This document shows positions 36,095-46,737 of a stretch of DNA of 64,000 bases, in pieces (position 1 is the stretch's first letter; every line of letters starts with the position of its first letter). The stretch lies in contig NZ_QRGD01000001.1 in NCBI RefSeq assembly GCF_003449015.1, positions 806,001 through 870,000 of the forward strand, in the 5' to 3' direction. The notes under the pieces were generated by a model. It made no database searches. It was given only the letters and a program-made list of their open reading frames with translations, and had not been told where the DNA came from. Source of the DNA: Aureibaculum luteum. Lineage in GTDB: Bacteria; Bacteroidota; Bacteroidia; Flavobacteriales; Flavobacteriaceae. The translations under genes and the position numbers were made by a program.

Positions 36095-37237
36095 TTATAT
36101 TTTAGTTAAAATATATGTCGCTTTTTTTAATGTTTCATTCTTTTTTGCAAAGCAAAATCGAATCATTTTTTGATCCATATTATCTGAATTAAAAACAGAA
36201 ACAGGTATTGCAGCTATTTTATATTCTATAGCCAATCTTTTTACAAAATCGACATCGCCTTCATCACTTATAGCACTATAATCTAACAGTTGGAAATAGG
36301 TACCTTTAGAGGGGGTAAATTTAAACCTAGAATCTTTGATCTTATTTAAAAACAGATCGCGTTTGTCTTGATAAAACTGACTTAGATTTTTAAAATGACT
36401 TTCCACCTTCAAATATTCTGCAAAAGCTATTTGCATGGGATGATTCGCACAAAAAACATTGAACTGATGTACTTTTCTAAACTCGTTCATCAAATTAGCA
36501 GGAGCCGCACAATAACCCATTTTCCAACCCGTATTATGAAATGTTTTACCAAACGATCCTACTACAAAAGTTCGTTCTTTTAAATACGAATATTTACAAG
36601 CACTATGATGTTTCAAATTGTCAAAAATAATATGCTCGTAAACCTCATCACTTAAAACAATAATATTGGTGTCTTTTACTAACTTTTCAAGTGCCAACAT
36701 ATCCATATTACTCCATAGAAATCCACTTGGATTATGCGGAGTGTTAATAATTATCATTTTGGTCTTCGAAGTAATTTTTTCCTTTACCTCTTGCCAATTA
36801 ATTTTATAAGTTGGAGCTTTTAATTGCACATAAATGGGTTTACCATTATGTAACTCAATTGCCGGTTCGTAACAATCATAGGCTGGTTTAAAGATGATAA
36901 CTTCGTCATCTTTACGAATAAAGGATGCTATAATTGTAAAAATAGCTTGTGTAGCACCTACAGTTACCGTAATTTCAGTGTCTGGATGGTATTTTACTCC
37001 GTATAACCCATCAATTTTGTTAGCAATTTGCTCTCTAAGTGTTAAAACACCAGCCATTGGTGCATATTGATTGTAACCCGAGTGCATTGCTTTGGTAACT
37101 AAATCTATTAGTTTTGAATCTGTATCAAAATCAGGAAAACCCTGTGAAAGATTTATAGCATTATGTTCTTTTGCCAAGGTATTCATTATCGTAAATATGG
37201 TCGTTTTTACACTTGGCAGCTTAGAGTTAATTTGCAT
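36095..37237 (-). CDS. ybdL: Class I/II aminotransferase, methionine/glutamine type (YbdL-like)
   Basis: The 380-residue PLP enzyme shows NLSQGFPDFD near the start, GATQAIFTIIASF, the NTPHNPSG substrate motif, DEVYEHIIFD, and the cofactor lysine in SFGKTFHNTGWKMGY. This pattern is that of the kynurenine/glutamine transaminase family to which YbdL and the methionine-salvage enzyme belong. I chose the ATG at 37237 (MQINSKLPS); the longer frame to 37270 adds 11 unlikely residues. Downstream omega-amidase supports an amino-group transfer from Gln or Met. Confidence 0.86.
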   Translation of the reverse strand: MQINSKLPSVKTTIFTIMNTLAKEHNAINLSQGFPDFDTDSKLIDLVTKAMHSGYNQYAPMAGVLTLREQIANKIDGLYGVKYHPDTEITVTVGATQAIFTIIASFIRKDDEVIIFKPAYDCYEPAIELHNGKPIYVQLKAPTYKINWQEVKEKITSKTKMIIINTPHNPSGFLWSNMDMLALEKLVKDTNIIVLSDEVYEHIIFDNLKHHSACKYSYLKERTFVVGSFGKTFHNTGWKMGYCAAPANLMNEFRKVHQFNVFCANHPMQIAFAEYLKVESHFKNLSQFYQDKRDLFLNKIKDSRFKFTPSKGTYFQLLDYSAISDEGDVDFVKRLAIEYKIAAIPVSVFNSDNMDQKMIRFCFAKKNETLKKATYILTKI

Positions 37238-37293
37238 ATTACATTTTAAGGCATAATATAGTAAATTCATTAATTAATGAACTGACTTTTTTT

Positions 37294-37301
37294 TATCTTT
37301 G
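37294..37301 (+). promoter_or_regulatory. Predicted -7 box of the S46 peptidase gene
   Basis: This reads TATCTTTG. It covers the TTG at 37299, which is therefore not a start, and leaves a very short leader before ATG 37317 or 37323. Confidence 0.5.
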
Positions 37302-37316
37302 ATTGAATTTAAAACA

Positions 37317-39413
37317 ATGGCAATGAAATTTTTTAAAATACTAGTATTTTTAATATCAGTACAACTTTCTGCTCAACAAGGTGGTATGTGGATTCCTTCT
37401 TTACTTGAAGGTATGAATGAACAGGAAATGCAAGCACTTGGTAGTAAACTATCAGCAAAGGATATTTATGATGTTAATAATTCAAGTTTAAAAGACGCCA
37501 TTGGTCATTTTAATGGTGGCTGTACGAGTGAAGTTATTTCACCACAAGGATTATTATTAACCAATCACCATTGTGGATTTAGTCAAATACAGTCACATTC
37601 TTCCTTAGAAAATGATTATTTAAAGGATGGTTTTTGGGCTATGAACATGTCAGAAGAATTACCTAATAAAGGCCTTTATGTTGAGTTTATTGTTCGTATT
37701 GAAGATGTAACCAATGCCATATTAAATGGTGTAACGGATGTTATGTCTGAAAAAGAAAAGCAATCCTTAACAGATAAAAACAGTAACGCCGTCCAAAAAA
37801 AGGCAAAAAAGGAAGCTTGGCAAGACACAAAAGTAAAATCGTTTTTTCAAGGAAATCAGTATTTTCTTTTTGTAACGGAACGTTTTGAGGATATAAGATT
37901 AGTTGGTGCACCACCAACAAGTATTGGTAAATTTGGTTCAGATACTGACAATTGGGTTTGGCCAAGACATACCGGAGATTTCTCTATATTTAGAATTTAT
38001 GCAGATAAAAATAATCGTCCAGCTTCCTATTCTAAAGATAATGTTCCTTATAAATCAAAGCACTTTTTGCCTATTTCACTTGATGGTGTTGCCGAAGGTG
38101 ATTTTACAATGGTTTTTGGTTTCCCTGGAAGTACAGATGAATACTTACCGGCGGTTGCCATTGCACAAACTGTAGAAAAAATAAATCCTAGTAATATTGC
38201 CATACGCGAGGCTGCCTTAAAGGTTATTGATGCAGCAATGAAAAGTGACGATAAAATCAGGATTCAATACGCTTCTAAACAAGCAAGAATTGCCAATTCA
38301 TGGAAAAAATGGATAGGTGAAAATCTAGGTCTTAAAAAAAGTAATGCAGTTGCAAAAAGACAAAATTTTGAATTTGAATTTACCAAAGCAGTAAAAGCAA
38401 AAAAACTTGAAAGTAAGTATGGAAATTTATTGTCAAAATTTGAAAAATTATATGCCGAAATTGAACCGTATGCAATTAAACGTTCAAATTTTTCAGAAGC
38501 ATTTATTCGCAACAATGAATTGATGCAAATGATGTTTAGGTTAACACAGCTTGAAGCCGCTGCAAATCAGAACAAAAAAGGTTTTGAAAAGGTTAGAACT
38601 TCAATGATATCTAGAGTAAAAAGTATTCACAAAAATTATAATGTTGATGTTGATAAGGGCGTTTTTGAAGCCATTATGCCTTTATATACTGATGACGTTG
38701 ATGCTTCCATTTATGATAATACCAATTTTACCAATTTAGATAAAGCACTAGAAGCTTTAGAAGGAAGTGCTGATGAAGTGGTAAAAAAACTGAATACTGA
38801 TGCAGCTTATCAATATGCAAAGCCTTTTATTGTTGAATTTTACTCGAAAATTGAACCAGAGTATCAACGTATTAATACTGAAATAAACGCTTATCAGAAA
38901 GAATATATGCAAGCCCAAATGGAAGTTTTACCAAATGAAAGGTATTTTCCAGATGCAAATAGTACATTGCGAGTTACTTATGGACAAGTAAAAGGATATG
39001 AACCTAGAGATGCTGTTTATTACGAACCTGTTACTTATCTAGATGGTGTTATTGAAAAGTATGTTCCTGGTGATTATGAGTTTGATGTTCCTCAAAAATT
39101 GCAAGAATTATATAAAAATAAAGATTATGGTCAGTATGCCGATGATAATGGTAAAGTTCCCATTTGCTTTTTAGGTACGAACCACACTACGGGTGGTAAT
39201 TCCGGTAGCCCAGCGATTGATGCTGAAGGAAACTTAGTAGGCTTAAATTTTGATCGTGTTTGGGAAGGCACTATGAGTGATTATTATTATGACCCTGAAA
39301 TTTGTAGAAACATTATGGTAGACCTCCGTTACGTCCTTTTTATAGTGGATAAATATGCTGGAGCAAAACATTTAATTAATGAAATGAAGTTAGTACACCC
39401 TAAACAAAAATAA
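37317..39413 (+). CDS. S46-family dipeptidyl-peptidase (DPP11-like)
   Basis: S46 enzymes are periplasmic and remove dipeptides from peptide N-termini for use as carbon and nitrogen source. The 698-residue protein (from ATG 37317) has a signal peptide, the mature start QQGGMWIPSL, the histidine in LLTNHHCGFSQ and the nucleophile serine in TGGNSGSPA. After the serine, GLNFDRVWEG carries Arg where the Asp/Glu-specific DPP11 has Arg and DPP7 has Gly, which favours acidic P1 specificity. ATG 37323 is an equally good start. It is divergent from the aminotransferase gene. Confidence 0.9.
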   Translation: MAMKFFKILVFLISVQLSAQQGGMWIPSLLEGMNEQEMQALGSKLSAKDIYDVNNSSLKDAIGHFNGGCTSEVISPQGLLLTNHHCGFSQIQSHSSLENDYLKDGFWAMNMSEELPNKGLYVEFIVRIEDVTNAILNGVTDVMSEKEKQSLTDKNSNAVQKKAKKEAWQDTKVKSFFQGNQYFLFVTERFEDIRLVGAPPTSIGKFGSDTDNWVWPRHTGDFSIFRIYADKNNRPASYSKDNVPYKSKHFLPISLDGVAEGDFTMVFGFPGSTDEYLPAVAIAQTVEKINPSNIAIREAALKVIDAAMKSDDKIRIQYASKQARIANSWKKWIGENLGLKKSNAVAKRQNFEFEFTKAVKAKKLESKYGNLLSKFEKLYAEIEPYAIKRSNFSEAFIRNNELMQMMFRLTQLEAAANQNKKGFEKVRTSMISRVKSIHKNYNVDVDKGVFEAIMPLYTDDVDASIYDNTNFTNLDKALEALEGSADEVVKKLNTDAAYQYAKPFIVEFYSKIEPEYQRINTEINAYQKEYMQAQMEVLPNERYFPDANSTLRVTYGQVKGYEPRDAVYYEPVTYLDGVIEKYVPGDYEFDVPQKLQELYKNKDYGQYADDNGKVPICFLGTNHTTGGNSGSPAIDAEGNLVGLNFDRVWEGTMSDYYYDPEICRNIMVDLRYVLFIVDKYAGAKHLINEMKLVHPKQK

Positions 39414-39433
39414 ATAACCCTGTTACAATTTTA

Positions 39434-40708
39434 ATGTTTATCAAACCCCAAAAGAAACCGCTAACAAAAGCAACTAAGGTACTTGTACTCATATTGTTTT
39501 TGGTTATAAGCAATTCTTTTGCTCAAAACACAACGATACCAGATCGCAATTTTGAACAAGCTTTAATAGACTTAGGTTTTGATACAGGTATTATAGATGG
39601 GTCTGTACCCACAGACAATATAAAAACTATTACCTCATTAAATGTTTCAAATAAAAATATTTCTGATCTTACAGGTATTCAAGATTTTGTAGCCCTTATT
39701 AATCTTTCATGTGCATCTAACAATTTAACAAATTTAGATCTCAGTGAAAATACCAAATTGACAAAGTTAATTTGTTCTAGTAATCAATTAGTAGACATAA
39801 ACATAAATAAAAATGTACTTCTAAATTGGTTGGATTGTTCTAAGAATAATATATCTCATTTAGATCTAAGACAAAACACAGCGTTAGTAACATTTTATTG
39901 CTACCAGAACCAGCTTTTGAATTTAAACATAAGTCAAAATGTGCTTTTGACCAATTTACAGTGTTACAGAAATCAATTGCAGGGTTTAGATATAACTCAA
40001 AATACAGCATTAACTTTTCTTTTCTGTGCTTTTAATAACCTTACCAGCTTAGATGTAAGTAAGAATGTTGCTTTGAAAAACCTATACTGTTACAGCAATC
40101 AACTCACTGAATTAGATGTTAGCCAAAATAAGGAGCTTATACTTTTAGATTGTTTTGGAAATCAACTTACAAATTTAGATGTAAGTCAAAACACTAATTT
40201 GGTGCAATTATACTGTTACAACAATGAAATTAAAAGTTTAGATCTCAGCCAAAATACAGTGTTAAGAATGTTTAATTGTTCAAATAATCAGTTATCAAGT
40301 TTAAATATTAAAAGTGGAGCGAATGCAAACATAAACCGCTTCTTTGCTCAGAATAATTCTGATTTAGAATGTATAACTGTAGATGACTCAAGCTATTCTA
40401 CTTTAAATTGGTTAAATGTTGATACTCAAGTTACGTTTAGTTTAAATTGTAATCCGCTGAGTACAACTGATTTTGACCTCGATAAATTTAGAATATATCC
40501 AAACCCTGTTCAAAGTGAACTTAATGTCTCTATTTCTGATTACGCAAATTACACATTAGTTAACTCCAATGGACAAATTATTTTAAAAGGTGTTTTAGCC
40601 ATTGGAGATAACAAGATAAACGTAACTAATATTACGAGTGGGCTATACTTTCTTATGATTAAAACGATAACAGGAGCTATTACTTCCAAGAAAGTAATAA
40701 AGTATTGA
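39434..40708 (+). CDS. Secreted leucine-rich-repeat protein with T9SS sorting domain
   Basis: The 424-residue protein has a signal peptide (ISNSFAQ), then ten 21-residue leucine-rich repeats of the form LxxLDVSQNTxLxxLxCxxNQ, each with one cysteine at the same place (LINLSCASN to LRMFNCSNN, about residues 90-280). The last 75 residues (FRIYPNPVQSELNV to TSKKVIKY) are a type A T9SS sorting domain. The role is probably surface binding or adhesion; no enzyme motif is present. Its stop is one base from that of the convergent M28 peptidase. Confidence 0.88.
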   Translation: MFIKPQKKPLTKATKVLVLILFLVISNSFAQNTTIPDRNFEQALIDLGFDTGIIDGSVPTDNIKTITSLNVSNKNISDLTGIQDFVALINLSCASNNLTNLDLSENTKLTKLICSSNQLVDININKNVLLNWLDCSKNNISHLDLRQNTALVTFYCYQNQLLNLNISQNVLLTNLQCYRNQLQGLDITQNTALTFLFCAFNNLTSLDVSKNVALKNLYCYSNQLTELDVSQNKELILLDCFGNQLTNLDVSQNTNLVQLYCYNNEIKSLDLSQNTVLRMFNCSNNQLSSLNIKSGANANINRFFAQNNSDLECITVDDSSYSTLNWLNVDTQVTFSLNCNPLSTTDFDLDKFRIYPNPVQSELNVSISDYANYTLVNSNGQIILKGVLAIGDNKINVTNITSGLYFLMIKTITGAITSKKVIKY

Positions 40709-40709
40709 T

Positions 40710-41657
40710 TTACTCTAACCTTTCATCCAAATCTTCAAAAACAGAAATTATTACTTGGACAGCCTTTGAATAAAATTCAGGATGAATATTTACAAATTCA
40801 TCTGTTTCTTTGTGATAATCTTTATGGTCTTCTACTCCAAAATATAAAAACGGAATTTCTTTTTTATGAAACGATCCATGGTCAGATGAATTTGTCCAAT
40901 TTTGAGCAGTGTCAGAACCATCATGACCAATTAATAATTTAAAACCTTCTGGAAGTTGAGCTTCTGTAATTGCCGGTTTTAGATTTTCATAAAACCGTGT
41001 TCCAACTACATAAAGTTCATTTTTAGTACTTCTACTGATCATATCCATATTAAGGTTTACCAATATATTTTCTTTTCCAATTATCGGATGATCAACATAG
41101 TATTTTGATCCTTGAAGTCCCATTTCTTCAGCGTCAAAAGCGGCTAAAATAATAGAATGATTGGGTGGGTTTTTCTTAAAACATTCCGCAAAACTAAATA
41201 ACGCACTGGTTCCCGAAGCATCATCATCAGCTCCATTAAAAACAACACCATCTCTAATTCCTAAATGATCGTAATGTGCAGAAATAACAATGTATTTATC
41301 AGGATTTTTAACACCCTTAATTAAACCTAAGACATTTACACCATTATTCCTTATGCTATCTCTTCTACCCATAAAAGAAAATGATTGATTGTAGGTTTTT
41401 GACAAAGGCAATACACCTAGTTGCTTAAATTTGGAAGTAATATAATTTCTTGCCTTTAAAGAGCCTTCTGAACCAGTTTTGCGACCTTCATAAGCATCCG
41501 AGGACAATACTTCAATATGATGCAACAAGGAATCTTTAGAAAATCCAATTGATGATACTGAATTATCTACAGCACTATCAGATGTATTAGATTGTGATTT
41601 GCAACCTAACCATATGAATGAAAACACTAATACATAAAAAAAGCTTCGTAAGTTCAT
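40710..41657 (-). CDS. M28-family metallopeptidase, predicted lipoprotein
   Basis: The 315-residue protein has a lipobox (FIWLGC) and the M28 zinc-peptidase fold. Zinc ligands and catalytic residues are visible: VISAHYDHLG (His, Asp), NGADDDASGTSALF (Asp), DAEEMGLQGS (catalytic and metal Glu), NMDMISR (Asp) and the last His in EDHKDYHKETDE. M28 enzymes act as aminopeptidases or glutaminyl cyclases. Localization to the periplasm or outer membrane, with S46 and S9-like enzymes in the window, suggests peptide use. The substrate is unknown. Confidence 0.9.
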   Translation of the reverse strand: MNLRSFFYVLVFSFIWLGCKSQSNTSDSAVDNSVSSIGFSKDSLLHHIEVLSSDAYEGRKTGSEGSLKARNYITSKFKQLGVLPLSKTYNQSFSFMGRRDSIRNNGVNVLGLIKGVKNPDKYIVISAHYDHLGIRDGVVFNGADDDASGTSALFSFAECFKKNPPNHSIILAAFDAEEMGLQGSKYYVDHPIIGKENILVNLNMDMISRSTKNELYVVGTRFYENLKPAITEAQLPEGFKLLIGHDGSDTAQNWTNSSDHGSFHKKEIPFLYFGVEDHKDYHKETDEFVNIHPEFYSKAVQVIISVFEDLDERLE

Positions 41658-41861
41658 AAGATTGAATTTTTTAAGTTCTTAGCTCAAAAATAAGGAATAT
41701 TTATCTCTATACTACAATATGATTGCGATGGCTCTCTGTTTTAAACTTAAAAATATAAACTCAATTGATGCTGGCACTATTTTCTAAAGATAATTCTTTA
41801 AGACATTCAACTTTGCAAGTGCAATTTTTTTATTTATTCTACCTAAATAGATTAAAATTAT

Positions 41862-43037
41862 TTACTTCAGAACCATAGTTTCTTTAGAAAATTGTTTAAG
41901 GCTAAAGAATACTGCCATTACTGCCAAGAGTATTAGTGAACCAACTACTACCAAATACTGAGATAATTGAATAGTGCCTGCTATAATTTCCTTAGTGGCT
42001 AAAGCAATGTTTAAAATAGGTATCCATGCGGTTTGCCAAGTGAGTTCTACTCCAGGCATTAAAGCAATCATAGCGGGTATAATAATGACAAAGGTCAAAG
42101 GTGTAACGTAACTTTGTGCTTCTTTAAAACTACTTGCTCTAACCACAATAGCAGACAATAAGCCTGCAAAAAAGATACTTAAAGGAATCAACATTGCAAA
42201 TAGCATCAAAATAAATTTAAGACCTAAAAGGTCATTAATCACATTTAAAAAATCTTGCGGTATATCATCAATAAATTTTAAACTTAAAAACATACCAGCA
42301 ATAGCCATAATAGCGGCAGCAATGCCGACCAAAGCAATGGTAATGGTTTTCCCTATAAGTATTTTAAACCGTGAAGCAGGTACCGTTAATAAGGTTTCCA
42401 ACGTACCACGTTCTTTTTCACCCGTAATTAAATCTAAGGCAGGATACATACAACCTGTAAAACAAAGGATAATAAAAATATAGGGGATAAAACCTCCTAT
42501 CATTTTTCCAATTTGCTCTTTTGATGAAGCAATATCAATTTTTACAACAGAGAGTGGTTCTAATGTTTCAGATGAAATGTTTAATTGTTTAATTCTATCA
42601 TTCATAACGACAGCCTTATAATTATCAAGTTTTTCCCTAATTCTTTTTTCCACCAATAAATTGGTTGACTTATAATATAGTTTTAAACCACCTGAGCTTA
42701 ATGTTGAAATTTTCTCGTTAAAATCAGTATCAAATTCTAATAAGGCATCAATACTTCCATTTTCAATTGAATCGTTAACTCCAGCCAAAACAACATTATC
42801 TACCACTAAAAATGTACTATCATTAAATTGTGAAACTATATTCTCTGGTGCACCTATCAAAGCTACTTTGAGTTGTTTGCTTTGCTCTTTATCCATTAAA
42901 TTTTTTTGCAATTTTGTAACTCCTAATATAATCAAGGGCATTGCTAATGCGGGCAATAGAATGGCAGAAATTAATGTTTTTCTATCTCTTAATGTATCTG
43001 TAAGCTCTTTTTTTATAACCGTAAATATAGTTTTCAT
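41862..43037 (-). CDS. ABC-2 type permease (NatB-like)
   Basis: The 391-residue protein has one N-terminal membrane helix (ILLPALAMPLIILGV), a large extracytoplasmic domain of about 140 residues, and five to six C-terminal helices including GKTITIALVGIAAAIMAIAG. The GEKERGTLETLLTVPASR segment near residue 210 is typical of NatB-type permeases. With the ATPase gene 4 bases upstream it forms an exporter; sodium or drug export is the family guess. The 204 bases past its stop hold no gene. Confidence 0.87.
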   Translation of the reverse strand: MKTIFTVIKKELTDTLRDRKTLISAILLPALAMPLIILGVTKLQKNLMDKEQSKQLKVALIGAPENIVSQFNDSTFLVVDNVVLAGVNDSIENGSIDALLEFDTDFNEKISTLSSGGLKLYYKSTNLLVEKRIREKLDNYKAVVMNDRIKQLNISSETLEPLSVVKIDIASSKEQIGKMIGGFIPYIFIILCFTGCMYPALDLITGEKERGTLETLLTVPASRFKILIGKTITIALVGIAAAIMAIAGMFLSLKFIDDIPQDFLNVINDLLGLKFILMLFAMLIPLSIFFAGLLSAIVVRASSFKEAQSYVTPLTFVIIIPAMIALMPGVELTWQTAWIPILNIALATKEIIAGTIQLSQYLVVVGSLILLAVMAVFFSLKQFSKETMVLK

Positions 43038-43041
43038 AGGT

Positions 43042-43806
43042 TTAGTTGTTTTGGTTTACAATGTTTATAAAAGCTTCAGTTAATGATTTACCTTCAGATT
43101 GTTTTCTATAAGCATCCATTGTATCATTATAAATTAGATTTCCTTTAGCAATAATGGCAAGGTCATCACATAGGAGATCTACTTCACTCATGATATGAGA
43201 AGAGAAAATAACCGTTTTTCCATCTTTTTTACATTGTCTGATGAGTTCAATAATACTATTGGCAGTAATTACATCTAATCCAGAGGTAGGTTCATCAAAA
43301 ATAACTACACTAGGGTCATGAATCATACTTCTTGCTATAGAAACTTTTTGTTTCATACCCGTGGAGAGTTGACCAATACGTTTTTTAGAAAATTCATTAA
43401 TGTTTAATTGTTCAAATAGATTTTCTTTACGTTCATTAAATAAAGAACGTTCCATACCGTGTAAATCTGCAAAATATTTTACAATTTCACCTGGTGTCAA
43501 TCGATCATAAAGGTTTGTAGAACCTGTTAAAAAACCTATTTTTCTTCTAACTTCTTGTGGATTGTCAATAACACTGACGCCATCTACCTTAATATCACCA
43601 GACGATGGTTTTAAAATAGTAGAAACCATTCTTAACAAACTTGTTTTACCAGCACCATTTGGACCTAGCAATGAAAATACACGGCCTGGTTTACAAATAA
43701 AACTCACATTATTGACGGCAGCAACTGAAGTGCTATTGGTTTGTAATTCTTTGCGTTGCTTTTTACTTAAAGCATATTGCTTTGTAATATTCTCGACGTT
43801 AATCAT
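43042..43806 (-). CDS. ABC transporter ATP-binding protein (NatA-like)
   Basis: The 254-residue protein has Walker A (LGPNGAGKTSLLR), Q-loop, signature LSTGMKQKV and Walker B (VVIFDEPTSGLD), followed by the switch His in SSHIMSEVD. It is the ATPase of the exporter with the permease gene that follows four bases after its stop. Its N-terminal addition (residues 5-28, rich in Lys and Ser) is common for NatA-like proteins of this group. Confidence 0.92.
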   Translation of the reverse strand: MINVENITKQYALSKKQRKELQTNSTSVAAVNNVSFICKPGRVFSLLGPNGAGKTSLLRMVSTILKPSSGDIKVDGVSVIDNPQEVRRKIGFLTGSTNLYDRLTPGEIVKYFADLHGMERSLFNERKENLFEQLNINEFSKKRIGQLSTGMKQKVSIARSMIHDPSVVIFDEPTSGLDVITANSIIELIRQCKKDGKTVIFSSHIMSEVDLLCDDLAIIAKGNLIYNDTMDAYRKQSEGKSLTEAFINIVNQNN

Positions 43807-43900
43807 GAGGTTATTTGTTAATTTAGTTACTTAGTTAGTAGTAAAAATTTAGTATTTGTTACAAAATAGTAAGATTTGTAATTTACCTTATTTCGGTAAA

Positions 43901-43938
43901 AAGAAAATCCCAAAAACCTTGATTGGAATTTGGGATTT
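43901..43938 (-). terminator. Intrinsic terminator after sdhB
   Basis: AAATCCCAAA (43905-43914) pairs with TTTGGGATTT (43929-43938). On the minus strand a T-rich run follows. It closes the sdh operon before the ABC exporter. Confidence 0.82.
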
Positions 43939-43964
43939 ATTCATTTATTTTTAAATTTAAAATA

Positions 43965-44711
43965 TTAACCTTTCATACTAGCAGATAAATATTCTCTATT
44001 CATTCTTGCAATATTTTCTAATGAAATTCCTTTGGGGCATTCAACTTCGCATGCTCCTGTGTTTGTACAATTTCCGAAGCCTTCTTCATCCATTTGTTTT
44101 ACCATGTTTAGTACACGCTCTGTAGCTTCTACTTTACCTTGTGGTAATAATGCAAACTGAGATACTTTTGCACCAACAAATAACATCGCACTAGAATTTT
44201 TACAACTAGCTACACATGCTCCGCAACCAATACAAGCTGCAGCATCCATTGCTTTATCAGCGTCATGTTTAGAAATCGGTATTCCATTTGCATCTTGAGT
44301 GTTTCCAGAAGTATTAACTGAAATATAACCACCAGCTTGCTGAATACGTTCAAAAGCTGTTCTATCTACTACTAAATCTTTTATAACAGGAAAAGCTTTT
44401 GCCCTCCATGGCTCAATTGTTATTGTTTCACCATCATGAAACATACGCATATGCAACTGACAAGTAGTAATTCCTCTATCTGGCCCATGAGCCTCTCCAT
44501 TTATGTGTAAAGAACACATACCGCAAATACCCTCTCTACAATCGTGGTCAAAAGCTACTGGCTCCTCGTTTTTAGCAACCAGTTGCTCATTTAACACATC
44601 CATCATTTCTAAAAACGACATATGTTCTGAGATGTCAGTTACTTTATATTCGACCATTTGACCCTTGGTTTTTGAGTCTTTTTGTCTCCAGATTTTTAAC
44701 GTTAAATTCAT
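43965..44711 (-). CDS. sdhB: Succinate dehydrogenase / fumarate reductase iron-sulfur subunit
   Basis: SdhB passes electrons from the flavoprotein to the membrane cytochrome. The 248-residue protein has the [2Fe-2S] domain ([13 protein letters not shown] and the later Cys of the same cluster) and ferredoxin-type clusters ([29 protein letters not shown]). Length and order match the type with a single cytochrome b subunit. It is the last gene of sdhCAB, 8 bases after sdhA. Confidence 0.95.
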   Translation of the reverse strand: MNLTLKIWRQKDSKTKGQMVEYKVTDISEHMSFLEMMDVLNEQLVAKNEEPVAFDHDCREGICGMCSLHINGEAHGPDRGITTCQLHMRMFHDGETITIEPWRAKAFPVIKDLVVDRTAFERIQQAGGYISVNTSGNTQDANGIPISKHDADKAMDAAACIGCGACVASCKNSSAMLFVGAKVSQFALLPQGKVEATERVLNMVKQMDEEGFGNCTNTGACEVECPKGISLENIARMNREYLSASMKG

Positions 44712-44719
44712 AATGTATC

Positions 44720-46723
44720 TTATTTGTATGACCTCGTCTTCAGTTCAATATCTTTAAACTCTAATTCTTCTTTATGTAAAATTGCTTCACTTGGCTTACC
44801 TGTATATTCCCAAGCAGCTACATAAGCATAGTTTTTATCATCACGTAAAGCTTCACCATCTTCAGTAACATATTCTTCACGGAAATGTCCACCACAGGAT
44901 TCATTTCTATTCAAAGCATCCTTAGCAAATAACTCTCCTAATTCTAAGAAATCAGCTACTCTTCCTGCTTTTTCTAATTCTTGATTAAATTCTTCATTCT
45001 TACCTGTAACTTTTACATTTTTCCAGAAATCTTCTCTAATATCTTGAATTTCTTTGATGGCTTCTTTTAAATGTTTTTCATTACGTGCCATTCCCACTTT
45101 GTTCCACATTACCAATCCTAATTTTTTGTGGTAATAATCAACGGAATGTGTTCCTTCATTATTAATAAAGAATTCTATTTTATCTTTTACTTCTTTTTCA
45201 GCAGCTTCAAATTCTGGAGATTCTGTAGAAATTTCTCCAGTACGAATATCATCAGATAAGTAATCTCCAATTGTATATGGCAATACAAAATATCCATCAG
45301 CCAACCCTTGCATTAAAGCAGAGGCTCCCAATCTATTTGCACCATGGTCAGAGAAATTTGCCTCACCAATACAGTACAATCCTGGTACAGTAGTCATTAA
45401 ATTATAATCAACCCATACACCACCCATTGTATAGTGTGTTGCTGGATAAATCATCATTGGTGTTTCATACGGATTTTCAGCGATGATTTTTTCATACATC
45501 TGGAATAAATTTCCGTACTTTTCTTCAATAATGCCCTGTCCTAATTTTATAATTTCTTCTTTCGAAGGATTTTTAATTCCATGAATTTTAGCTTGTTCTT
45601 TTCCATAACGTTGAAAAGCAGCGGCAAAATCTAAATACACAGCTTCACCTGTTGCATTTACACCATAACCAGCATCGCAACGCTCTTTAGCAGCTCTAGA
45701 AGCCACATCACGCGGTACTAAGTTACCAAACGCCGGATATCTTCTTTCTAAATAATAATCTCTATTTTCTTCTGCAATCTCAGTAGGTTTTAATTTACCT
45801 TGTTGAATTGCTTTTGCATCTTCTAATCTTGCAGGAACCCAAATTCTACCATCATTACGTAATGATTCTGACATCAACGTTAATTTAGATTGATAATCTC
45901 CAGAACGTGGAATACATGTTGGGTGAATTTGTGTAAAACAAGGATTTGCAAAATAGGCCCCTTTTTTATGTATTTTCCAAGCTGCAGTAGCATTAGAACC
46001 CATTGCATTGGTAGATAAGAAATAAACGTTTCCGTAACCACCTGTTGCAATAACAACAGCATGAGCAGAATGACGCTCTATTTCACCAGTAATTAAATCG
46101 CGAGCAATAATACCTCTTGCTTTACCATCTACTTTTACAACGTCTAACATTTCGTGACGATTGAACATTTCAATCTTACCACGAGCAATTTGACGATTCA
46201 TTGCAGAATAACAACCTAACAAAAGTTGTTGTCCTGTTTGTCCTTTCGCATAAAAAGTTCTTGAAACTAATACACCACCAAATGAACGGTTGTCTAACAA
46301 CCCACCATAATCACGAGCAAAAGGAACCCCTTGTGCTACACATTGATCAATAATATTTCCAGAAACCTCAGCCAAACGATAAACGTTAGCTTCACGAGAA
46401 CGGTAATCTCCACCTTTTACGGTGTCATAAAAAAGACGATAATCAGAATCACCATCGCCCATATAATTTTTTGATGCATTGATACCACCTTGAGCTGCAA
46501 TTGAGTGAGCTCTACGAGGTGAATCTTGATAGCAAAATGCTTTTACATTATAACCTAATTCAGCCAAAGATGCAGCGGCAGAGCCACCAGCAAGACCTGT
46601 ACCTACTACAATAATATCTATATTTCTTTTGTTTGCAGGATTTACTAAATCAATATGGTTTTTATACTCTGTCCATTTATCTTTTATTGGACCTTTTGGT
46701 ACTTTTGAATTGAAAGTCGTCAT
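44720..46723 (-). CDS. sdhA: Succinate dehydrogenase / fumarate reductase flavoprotein subunit
   Basis: SdhA oxidises succinate to fumarate with covalent FAD. The 667-residue protein has the FAD fold [13 protein letters not shown], the flavin-linking His in [13 protein letters not shown], active-site residues in [11 protein letters not shown], and [37 protein letters not shown] (read in parts). Length is that of the SQR type with a single cytochrome. It is the middle gene of sdhCAB; the enzyme reduces menaquinone in this phylum. Confidence 0.96.
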   Translation of the reverse strand: MTTFNSKVPKGPIKDKWTEYKNHIDLVNPANKRNIDIIVVGTGLAGGSAAASLAELGYNVKAFCYQDSPRRAHSIAAQGGINASKNYMGDGDSDYRLFYDTVKGGDYRSREANVYRLAEVSGNIIDQCVAQGVPFARDYGGLLDNRSFGGVLVSRTFYAKGQTGQQLLLGCYSAMNRQIARGKIEMFNRHEMLDVVKVDGKARGIIARDLITGEIERHSAHAVVIATGGYGNVYFLSTNAMGSNATAAWKIHKKGAYFANPCFTQIHPTCIPRSGDYQSKLTLMSESLRNDGRIWVPARLEDAKAIQQGKLKPTEIAEENRDYYLERRYPAFGNLVPRDVASRAAKERCDAGYGVNATGEAVYLDFAAAFQRYGKEQAKIHGIKNPSKEEIIKLGQGIIEEKYGNLFQMYEKIIAENPYETPMMIYPATHYTMGGVWVDYNLMTTVPGLYCIGEANFSDHGANRLGASALMQGLADGYFVLPYTIGDYLSDDIRTGEISTESPEFEAAEKEVKDKIEFFINNEGTHSVDYYHKKLGLVMWNKVGMARNEKHLKEAIKEIQDIREDFWKNVKVTGKNEEFNQELEKAGRVADFLELGELFAKDALNRNESCGGHFREEYVTEDGEALRDDKNYAYVAAWEYTGKPSEAILHKEELEFKDIELKTRSYK

Positions 46724-46737
46724 AATATAGTATAAGA

